A stretch of 64,000 nt of DNA from the NCBI GenBank assembly GCA_963580285.1, contig OY757012.1:165094652-165158651 (forward strand), in the 5' to 3' direction. Position 1 is the stretch's first letter. The number at the start of each line of letters is the position of its first letter. Origin of the DNA: Lucinisca nassula (taxonomy: Eukaryota > Mollusca > Bivalvia > Lucinida > Lucinidae). The position numbers and the translations under genes are program-made. Below, in pieces: positions 56,743-64,000 of the stretch. Under the pieces are notes generated by a model. The model saw nothing but the letters and a program-made list of their open reading frames with translations, was not told where the DNA came from and did not search any database.

Positions 56743-57210
56743 ATTGAATCTATTCATGACCAGTACTGAAACGGCACCGGCTTAAGCAGAATTCTATTTT
56801 CAATATTATTCTAAATGAACTCAATGAGAAAAAATAATCTGCACTATTATAATGTACGGGGAGACTTTGTACGGCCGACACAGGACATAACAGCAGCTGC
56901 AGTGAAGATAAATAGATTCTCTAAATGAAGTCAATTATCCCAAAGAATCAGACAATATAATATGCACTAGGATGATGTACGGGTGGACTTTTTACGGCCG
57001 CAACATGGCACAACAGCAGCTGCAGAGAAGATAAAATGTGATTACGTAAACTGTCTTGCTCGATATTACTTAGTGTTGACTGGGTCGTACAACTCCAAGA
57101 AAACCAAACGAAAATGCGTCGACAGATTGAAAAACACTCGTTTTTATTGTAGACCTGTTGTATATTTAAATACTGACCCTCTTCTCAATTTTCGGAAGTC
57201 ACTCTTCGTA

Positions 57211-57443
57211 GTCGGCAAAATTCTTTCGTGGAGATTGATTATGAAATCTTTTCTACCGTCATTTTCTCCCTTCCGCTGTTGCAAGAAGGACAGTTGTCAG
57301 TTTCTGGCGAAAGAATGTGCATTGCACGGGTTAACCGCTTACGTATATGCCTGCCCAGGAAAAGTGTGGATGAAGTAAACTGACCGGCTCAAAAATGACC
57401 TAAAATAGGGTTGAATGGGCCGTCAAACTCCAATACAAACAAA
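57211..57443 (+). mobile_element. SINE-1 3' part in the right arm
   Basis: GTCGGCAAAATTCTTTCGTG, GAGATTGATTATGAAATC, GGTTAACCGCTTACGTATAT, GCCTGCCCAGGAAAAGTGTG, CTCAAAAATGACCTAAAAT, GGGCCGTCAAACTCCAATAC. The CGGCAACATTCTTTCGTGG junction of the full SINE-1 at 35,808 is recognisable, but the head is lost. Confidence 0.78.
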
Positions 57444-58285
57444 CCGCTCTTCGTAGAATCAAATGGAACATCGCTGAATCACACTGAACAAATTGCGAGT
57501 CGCTTTGCTCATTGAACTAGAAAGCGACTGACACGATACAAATCTTCGTTTAGAGAAAAAAATGAAACCTAGTTTTTGTTAAACAATTTACTCTAATTTT
57601 GAATCTATAAAAACAAGGTTTATCCAATTGAGAAAACGAAATCCGTGTAGCTAAAAAGAGAGAAAATATGCATATCAAGCGTGTTTTTAAATCTGCAAAC
57701 CCCTTCAGGAAAGATCGTACATGGAAGCTATCTCCCTTTGCTCGTGGCCGAAGTCCGTGCACGCTATTATTTTATTACTTTTTCTCTTCCAATACTTCGA
57801 CGAGGGGTTTTCTGCTGCTGTCAAAGTGATGGGTGTAGGTAAGTGACGAAGGTGCTTCAAAGCGAACCTGTTATCAGAACTTTTCTTCTGTGGGCTATGA
57901 AAAAGAGGATTTTCTTTAACTTTCCTTGTTCGCTTAAAGTCAGTGCTTCAACGCGAACCTGTTATCAGACCGTCTTTTCTGTGGGCTATGAAAAAAGAGG
58001 ATTTTCTTGAACTTTCCGTATTCGCTAACAGTCAGTTTTTCGGAGTTTTGTCCCCAGTGTTCTCGGCAACCATGGTAAGCACACAGATAATGAAAGTAGC
58101 CAAAGAAATGGGAATTTATGCGCCACCTACTGCGCTACGTGTCAAATTTCTCCAATAGAAGGTATTGAAGAAAGAAATGGAAATACCTGTTTTCCGAACA
58201 TAAATCGTACCCGAACAAACTTCCTAACGTGAGGCGTTAGCACAAATGATAGCTACCACGGAGTTTGTTTCCCGACAGTGTCAAC

Positions 58286-58810
58286 GCTAGTCTGACGTCA
58301 CGACTTCCATAAAACTGACCAACTCGCCAGTGGTACAGTGGGAAAGGGGTCCAGATAATTAATATCTGTATCTTACGATAATGCATCTACGTAGAATCAA
58401 CGTTGATTCAATCAACGTTGATTCAACGTTGTTTGTACTGAATATACACCTAGGTCCACTGCAACAATAATTTTAAAACGTGTTATCTACTGTACACGGC
58501 TATTTCAAGACGGCATGTGATCACGCATGTGACAATTAGTGGCCCTGTTAAGCGCACATTCAAAATTGCGACATACTTTAGTGAAACGCAAATTTAGCTC
58601 GTACGAACACTTTGCGATGTTTTGATGAAACTGACGTACACAGTTCTTTAAAAAGTGCGTACGTAACAATTTAAGATTGAACTTACGATGTTAATTGATG
58701 AAACTGGCCCCTGGACATCAGAGTCGTTTGCCTTATTTAATAATTCATTGCGATAAACTGATATCAGACAGTGTATTAAACCATGCACGAGATATTGATG
58801 GAGATAAAAT
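58286..58810. other. Spacer with a small CAACGTTGATT palindrome, no gene
   Basis: 58,388-58,433 holds repeated AATCAACGTTGATT palindromes. A CRE octamer lies at about 58,292. The remainder is unremarkable single-copy-like sequence with no supported exon. Confidence 0.5.
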
Positions 58811-59050
58811 GGGCCCCATCAAGCGATTTTGGTACTTATCGCCTATGCGAGCAGCAAAGGTTCAGCGAGCCTGCGCATCCGCGCAGTCTCGCCAGAACCT
58901 TCGCTGCTCGCTCATACAAGCAGTGAATCAAGAGGAACCTTCAGACAGAAAGCAATATCCCTGGCCCCTCAGAATGGCTTGGCATGCGCAGTTAAAATTT
59001 GTCATGATGGAATGCTCGAAGACACAAATTCGCTTGGCGGGGCTCAAATA
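58811..59050 (+). mobile_element. 240-bp MITE (family a), + copy
   Basis: Ends GGGCCCCATCAAGCGATTTT and, reversed, GAGCCCCGCCAAGCGAATTT form about 20-bp inverted repeats. An inner hairpin pairs GCGAGCAGC.AAGGTTC with GAACCTTCGCTGCTCGC. An inverted copy is at 60,270-60,513. No ORF of its own. Confidence 0.75.
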
Positions 59051-59263
59051 ATGGATACCATCTCAGTCTAACGGGAATTAATATTGATATGATTTAAACT
59101 CTCAGAAGACACCAGTTTTACTAATATAAAATGAAATGGGCTTTGATTATTTTGAAATACGCTTGTACTACGACTGCATTCGCTCACAACTTTTTGAATG
59201 TTTTAGTAAGGGCTAGGATAACCTACCAATAGCTGCCAATAGTGATGACCGGGCCGTTAATAT

Positions 59264-59409
59264 ATTGTTATTAATCAAATAATTTCGTATTGGCCCAGTT
59301 ACAGGTCCGAGGTCTGCTGTATTGGCACGAGGCCGAAAGCCGAGGCCAATACAGCTGACCGTGGACCTATAACTGGGCCAATACGAAATTACTTGATTAA
59401 TGACAATTT
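59264..59409. mobile_element. Palindromic hairpin element 1
   Basis: TAATCAAATAATTTCGTATT, GGCCCAGTTACAGGTCC, TGTATTGGC on the left mirror GCCAATACAGC, GGACCTATAACTGGGCC, AATACGAAATTACTTGATTA on the right, around a CGAAAGCCG centre. Arms are about 65-70 bp with few mismatches. A MITE-like foldback. Confidence 0.75.
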
Positions 59410-60067
59410 TATTAATTAACGCAATTAAAAACATGATTTATGATTTTTGAATATTGGTTGACCTTGTGTAATATAGGATAATTAATTAATAAACTCCAAT
59501 ACAAACAAACAAATCTAATAGCTGCCTGAACGTCCTAGCAAAACAAAACTGATTAATAGGAAAATGGAACTGCCAGAAGGTATACAAAACCTCTGTTATT
59601 CTGTTGCCTACGAGAGTAAAAGGTATTGTTTTGGATTTATTATTGGAAACTGTTCTAATGAGCATCACAATGTGACAAGAGCAAAAATGTCACTTAACTT
59701 CATCCGCGATAAAAATATAGTATCGTACAGCAGTCAAAGGCTGCAAAAAGTCTGCAGAGGATCATCTGCTTTTTTTTTTTAGTAAATAAGGAAATACACT
59801 ACATATGAATTAGACGATTCAAATGTTACTTTCTTTGAAAAAGACAATATATACTTTGAAAATTGTCGTAATTAGTGCATGGAGGCTTAAGACCTATATA
59901 AGGACTATGGGAAGGATTTAATATTGAATATAAACTTATAAGGAATTAACATCTTCTGTCTTCTTTTAACATTACGAAAACATGCCTACACAAATACATT
60001 GTAAACTTTACCGCCGAAAAACGAAAATTTGAAGATAAAAATTGTGATATTTTTCTTATTTCTGCTC
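59410..60067. other. Spacer without a recognised gene
   Basis: AT-rich. The 72-codon frame at 59,564-59,782 (GIQNLCYSVAYESKRYCFGF) has no domain I recognise and no splice context. A CTCCAATACAAACAAAC SINE-1-type tail occurs at about 59,493-59,512. Confidence 0.4.
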
Positions 60068-60128
60068 AAAATATAGATTGTGGGTACTCGTTAGAACCGC
60101 CTCATCGAGTACACACAATCTATATTTT
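60068..60128. repeat. Hairpin repeat (GTGGGTACTCGTTAGAA family), solitary copy
   Basis: AAATATAGATTGTGGGTACTCG and CGAGTACACACAATCTATATTT are nearly perfect inverted arms around TTAGAACCGCCTCAT. It carries the inner half-stem CCGCCTC of the LINE hairpins but lacks the matching GAGGCGG. Confidence 0.65.
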
Positions 60129-60269
60129 AGAGAAGAAATAAGAAAAATGAGGTTTACCCCTGCAAACCCCAGTTTTACTTTATAAAAGTGGGGTTCAAGG
60201 GGGTCAAAATTACATACGCGTGATTTCGTGATGTATAGGAATGAATTTAACTTTTGTGGATGTATCAAT

Positions 60270-60513
60270 GTATGAGCCCGGCCAAGCGAATTTGTGTCTT
60301 CGAGCATTCCGTCATGACAAATTTAACTGCGCATGCCCAGCCATTCAGAGGGGCCAGGGATATGGCTTTCTGTCTGAAGGTTCCTCTTGATTCACTGCTT
60401 GTATGAGCGAGCAGCGAAGGTTCTGGCGAGACTGCGCGGATGCGCAGGCTCGCCTGAACCTTCGCTGCTCGCATAGGCGATAAGTACCAAAATCGCTTGA
60501 CGGGGCCCGTATA
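60270..60513 (-). mobile_element. 240-bp MITE (family a), - copy
   Basis: Reverse complement of 58,811-59,050 with a handful of changes, including CTCGCCTGAACCTTCGCTGC and TAAGTACCAAAATCGCTTGA. Together with the other copy it makes a 1.7-kb inverted pair. Confidence 0.75.
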
Positions 60514-61309
60514 ATCTCCGGCGAATCACTCCGGGCTCCATTCTGTTTGTGAGTGATTCACCGATAAAATCCAAATAAATGATATCCATTCCTTTTAAAT
60601 TTTGCCATCGAATTGTTAAAAATGTCACCAAAATGGTAAATTTTAAGAATTATTTCGAAAGCGTAAGAATGAAATCACAAACAGACACGGCGGAATGATT
60701 ATTCAATAAGAAACTGTCATCTTTGAAAGAAGCCAAATCGAAACAAACGTCGAGTATGGAAATTCAATTTATTTGCCTTCTAACATTTACGTTTTCATTA
60801 GTTCCTCATCTTTTAATCGAGGGCTGTTGGTGTCACTACATGTACGATGTTCTAAACGTGCTCTTTGACGCCTCTTTATATTTAAGAAATGAATTTTATT
60901 TTTCTGTTGTTCACGAAAGTATGAATGCCTTGGGTCGCGTACAAAGTAAAGGGTTTTCATGTAAACTTCGCTCGCGACCCGCTGTTGTTCGTACTTTCAT
61001 GAAAGCAGAAAAAATAAGTTTATTTATATAAATATATATATAAATTTTTTTATTCTTTGCCCCTCATCACTGAGCGAAAAATGCTTATAGGGCAAACTTT
61101 TAAAGCTGAAGAAATATTTACACGCTGTTTTCCTACAAAGAACGGAACAGGGTTGACGCCACCAACGCCCGTAGAGAACAATGGTTTAGACTGACGTCAC
61201 TTGACGTCACTGAAAATCGTGTGGCTCGATGCGTTCGTGGAAGTATGAACTACATTGGTTTCTATAGGTTTACATTAGACTGGAAATGTAAATATTATAA
61301 GTTATTTTG
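60514..61309. other. Spacer with an imperfect hairpin and two CRE octamers
   Basis: CACGAAAGTATGAATGCC and TGGGTCGCG (60,912-60,940) are echoed in reverse by TCGCGACCC and TTCGTACTTTCATG (60,972-61,003), a decayed foldback. TGACGTCA occurs at 61,192-61,199 and 61,202-61,209. No supported exon. Confidence 0.5.
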
Positions 61310-61432
61310 ATTCTTGTCGGGGAACATGGAATTATATTCCCCGCCTGAGAGCGATATTTGCACGAGCCGTCAGGCGAGGGCAAATATGGCTTTCAGGCGG
61401 GGAGTATGATCCCATGTTCCCCGCCAAGAATA
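61310..61432. mobile_element. Palindromic hairpin element 2
   Basis: ATTCTTGTCGGGGAACATGG, TTCCCCGCCTGA and GCGATATTTGC mirror GCAAATATGGC, TCAGGCGGGGA and CCATGTTCCCCGCCAAGAAT. Arms are about 55 bp. Confidence 0.78.
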
Positions 61433-61445
61433 CGAATTTGTTAAA

Positions 61446-61618
61446 GAAATAGATCAGCTCTAACTGTGATTTGTTGAGTAATAAATCAAGGTTTGGGTGT
61501 CGGTTGTAAAGTAGATCAAATCACGAGCGCGTAGCGCGCGCGATTTGTCTACTTACAATTGACAGACAAACTGTGATTTATTACTCAACAAATCACAGAT
61601 TAGAGCTGATCTATTTCG
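61446..61618. mobile_element. Palindromic hairpin element 3
   Basis: GAAATAGATCAGCTCTAA, TGATTTGTTGAGTAATAAAT on the left mirror ATTTATTACTCAACAAATCA and TTAGAGCTGATCTATTTC on the right. A nested inner palindrome (GTAGATCAAATC...GATTTGTCTAC) is centred on CGCGTAGCGCGCG. Confidence 0.8.
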
Positions 61619-62485
61619 ATTCTTCGAAATCTTACAACCTTTCGCCATTGTTAGAAGACATTCCGCTAAAATTATCGACTGAAACACATGCATTTATATC
61701 CTTTTCTAACGTTTTCGATGCGAGAAAATCAAGGAAATCGACTAGTGACGTCATAAATTAGCAGTTTTTAATGACATCACTCGTCACGCTCTTCCGAGCT
61801 GTGATTTGCTGCAGAATAAAACAGCTATTTTCCATGGCCTATATAGGCGCGCTGTGTTAGAATATACTGCAAAGCGTGTTCACGGTTTTTCAAACAATTC
61901 TTTTGTAACGGACGCCGTGAGAACTGCGTGTTAATATGTGTGACGTCATCAATCGTACCAGTATGTACGCATTGCGTTTATCACGTTGCTCAGTGGAAAA
62001 AACGTTTACGGCATGTTAGAATGAAAGTTTTAAAACAGAAAATAATGTAATACGATGCCGAAACAAAGTTTTCATTTATTTTTTTTTTTGGCTGGCATTT
62101 AGTGCTGTGCTTTTGTTTTCTTATCAAAAATGCAGAAGAGCCAAGATGGCGGTCACGGCAATCAAGCGAAAGCAAGCACGAGAGGGCAATATATTTTGTG
62201 CTCACGGGGTATATGGAAAATAATTTCTTGCACACCAGACAAGGAAATCCGTGATTTTACCCTGGGATAGAAATTTATGTTCTGACCCTGGTGTTCCGAC
62301 CCCAAATCGAATATAATCGCGTGTTTGATAAATGCACTGGTTGATTGCAACCTCATGTGCGGCGCCGTCATGCGTGACGTCACTAAACATTCCTGTTGTG
62401 TCATCACAAAATGGCGGACGTCGGTAGCCGAAGTGACAGCAGCATTAAAAATTCGCAATTGAAATGGAAGGTATGCAAGAAAAAG
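61619..62485. promoter_or_regulatory. CRE-rich stretch upstream of the secreted-protein exon
   Basis: Exact TGACGTCA octamers at 61,746, 61,941 and 62,375, with TGACATCA at about 61,771. CCAAGATGGCGG (62,141) and AAAATGGCGG (62,408) resemble YY1-type start-site motifs. It lies 0.5-1.1 kb upstream of the ATG at 62,872. Regulatory use is inference; similar motifs are also found inside MITEs here. Confidence 0.35.
62411..62470 (+). CDS. Candidate small first exon (MADVGSRSDSS...)
   Basis: ATGGCGGACGTC opens a 20-codon frame, MADVGSRSDSSIKNSQLKWK, that ends exactly at AAG followed by the splice-donor-like GTATGC at 62,471. A CRE octamer 30 bases upstream would fit a TATA-less promoter. No partner exon can be identified, and a palindromic MITE begins just after the donor, so chance is a real possibility. 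Confidence 0.25.
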
Positions 62486-62627
62486 AATCCAATATGGGTG
62501 TGAGGGGTGGATAGAAAAATCCGTCCCTCGGGATCACTGTCCGGCATCACGAGGCTTGCCGAGTGATGCCGGACAGTGATCCCGAGGGACGGATTTTTCA
62601 ATCCACCCCTCACACCCATATAAGATT
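62486..62627. mobile_element. Palindromic hairpin element 4, near perfect
   Basis: AATCCAATATGGGTGTGAGG, GGATCACTGTCCGGCATCAC and the exact complement on the other side (GTGATGCCGGACAGTGATCC, CCTCACACCCATATAAGATT) around GAGGCTTGCCGAG. Arms are about 65 bp with very few mismatches, so this is the youngest of the palindromes here. Confidence 0.85.
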
Positions 62628-62871
62628 CTTATATTCCCTTACGCTGTCCAATCAAATGCCTCCAAATTTCTTTGTAGTATAACAAATATTAATGTCGCAG
62701 TGTGAAATAGTTCTTGCTCATGGAATTTATGGAAGTATAATACTTTTATTTCAACCCACCAAATAGCCCGAATGTACATAATGATCGAGAATCTGAATTA
62801 CAGTGGGATGATCATATTTTGAGGGCTCTTACTGTGTTACTGTAATTCAAAGATATGATACCCTAGGCAAG

Positions 62872-63903
62872 ATGAAGCACTGTTTACATCTGCTCGCAGT
62901 TCTTTATTTCTTTGGAGTCCAGTTCGGAGCCTCAGGTACTGAATTTAGCAAGTTTGATCTTAACTTTGTTCAGGTTATGCATCGGGAACATTGTTTATCT
63001 CCTGTAGCTGCTGTTCCTTCCTCACATCATCCTGCTCTTCTGCCGACAGTTTCCGGAAACCAGAGCCGGGGAGCCATTATCGTTCCTTTCCCACCAGCTC
63101 CACCAGGGAATGATGGGACATGTTGCGCAAAGTGTTCCTTGGACATTGAAATCTGTACATTGTCTGGCACCTGTTGTCCTGATTTGCTTGATCATCTGCC
63201 AAGTGTCGAAGAATCTGCCTCAAGGATTAAGATAGTTTGCCAATATTTGGCTTTGAAAAACAGTGTAAAAGGACCCCGATATCAATCAGCCTGGATGTTT
63301 ATAAAATGTGCCGATGATTTTAGAGGAAGTCAAGAGACAAAGGACAAATGTGAGATCCCTGATGAATGGGCAGACTGGGACACCATCATTCCGGTGTACA
63401 AAAACATGAATGACACAGTTTATTACAAGAACAAATACTGCGCATTATGCAACGGTGTTTCTAAAACAGATATAATGTCATGGAATGTATCCCTGCAGTG
63501 TGATGAGACCACCAAATTTCTTCCGTCATCACTGGACACAGTTCTCGATGAAGTAAAAGCTGCTTCTGGGTGCAACATCGCTTTTCAGTTTTCAATGTTG
63601 CAAACATGTGAACCACCTGAAATATCGGAGTGTAATGTGACGGGGGACTGGAGAGCTTACGACCCAGTCACAGAGGCCGCATGCCATGCATACACTGCCC
63701 ATTATAAGCGGAAGTATAAGAACATATTTTGTTTCTTGTGTAATGCTGCAGAGCCATACATCTTACCCAGCCATTGCACAGATGTCGGTCCTGGTCCTGT
63801 CTGGCCTTCGTTCAGCGCTCTTTTGAAATTTACGGCTCCTCGAGCGCTTGAAGAAAAGGATAAGAATAAATGTAAACAGACGCAAATATTTGATGAGTTT
63901 AAG
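62872..63903 (+). CDS. First coding exon of a secreted/extracellular Cys-rich protein (possible GPCR ectodomain)
   Basis: 344 codons from ATG 62,872 to AAG followed by the strong donor GTAAGC at 63,904, phase 0. Residues 1-about 22 (MKHCLHLLAVLYFFGVQFGA) are a signal peptide. A Cys cluster CCAKCSLDIEIC...CCPD follows at about 84-103. Two similar motifs, YYKNKYCALCNG (about 185) and KYKNIFCFLCNAA (about 284), suggest an internal duplication. Several N-glycosylation sequons (NQS, NDT, NVS, NVT) are present. This resembles N-terminal ectodomains of expanded molluscan family-B/adhesion-type receptors, from memory; the membrane part would be in later exons outside the window. No disruption is seen. 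Confidence 0.75.
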
Positions 63904-64000
63904 GTAAGCTTATATCAATAGCTCCAATGTCTTTGTTGTGCACTTTGCATTTGAAAAAAAAAAAAAAAAAAACGTTCATAATATTTCGTCTTAAAGATCC
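63904..64000 (+). other. Start of intron 1
   Basis: Begins GTAAGCTTATATC. Reading on, a stop arrives after five codons, consistent with intron. A poly-A run lies at about 63,954-63,972. The acceptor is beyond the window. Confidence 0.6.

Larger units (their letters stand above)
50862..58280. mobile_element. 7.4-kb foldback transposon, about 2.3-kb inverted arms, TCAAC duplication
   Basis: The left end CACTGTCGGGAAACAAACTC and the inverse of the right end are identical over the first 40-plus bases. Homology continues inward to 54,449 on the left and 55,490 on the right. TCAAC flanks both sides (50,857-50,861; 58,281-58,285). The left arm is lengthened by a mariner, the right arm by a retrozyme-like insert and a tandem duplication near 57,850-58,020. 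Both arms carry SINE-1 pieces and a hammerhead relic, so those predate arm formation. No transposase is intact. CACTG ends with a 5-bp duplication resemble Transib/RAG-like elements, but that is inference. Confidence 0.8.

Noticed and set aside
59564..59782. 72-codon frame GIQNLCYSVAYESKRYC...
   Set aside because: No recognised domain, no splice context, and it ends in a poly-T/poly-F run; treated as chance.

Overview
This is a eukaryotic, animal-type window, most probably from a bivalve mollusc (inference). It is dominated by mobile and satellite DNA and holds only one well-supported host coding exon. Pointers to a mollusc are tandem repeats built on GACCTTGACC and TTTGAACCGTTTGAGATA motifs, tRNA-derived SINEs ending in GTTAAACTCCAA-type tails, abundant palindromic MITEs, hammerhead-ribozyme repeats, and a Cys-rich secreted-type first exon. 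The species cannot be fixed from the sequence alone.

Layout. 1-2.85 kb: three unrelated tandem repeats (about 145, 120 and 145-150 bp). 2.9-49 kb: a satellite landscape. Five arrays of an 89-bp satellite (4.7-10.4, 19.8-21.9, 27.6-32.1, 32.9-34.0 and 39.4-47.8 kb) alternate with diverged about 90-bp relatives and two non-satellite modules, here called H and T. Everything left of about 27.48 kb reads on +, and everything right of it on -, so the window is a large imperfect inverted arrangement. A non-LTR retrotransposon (11,475-19,028) sits inside module T with a TAGGGCC target duplication. It has ORF1, an unusually long inter-ORF region with recurrent hairpins, and an endonuclease/RT ORF2 carrying a 2A-like DIEQNPGP motif. 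Between arrays 2 and 3 lie about 168-bp and 120-bp tandem repeats and SINEs.

50.9-58.3 kb is a 7.4-kb foldback element with about 2.3-kb terminal inverted repeats, CACTG...CAGTG ends and a perfect 5-bp TCAAC duplication. Its left arm was later hit by a dead mariner (52,417-53,709) and its right arm by a hammerhead retrozyme-like repeat. 58.3-62.6 kb carries a run of palindromic MITE-like hairpins and five exact CRE octamers. 62,872-63,903 is a first coding exon with signal peptide, two Y-K-N-x-x-C-x-L-C-N motifs and a GTAAGC splice donor.

How it fits together. Apart from the last exon, the window is a record of insertion into insertion. Several events are bounded to the base because the target is itself a repeat with a known empty form: MITE in SINE, LINE in module T, mariner in the foldback arm, SINEs in about 90-bp units. 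Long reading frames across the satellite arrays come from the sequence being open in several frames and are not genes.
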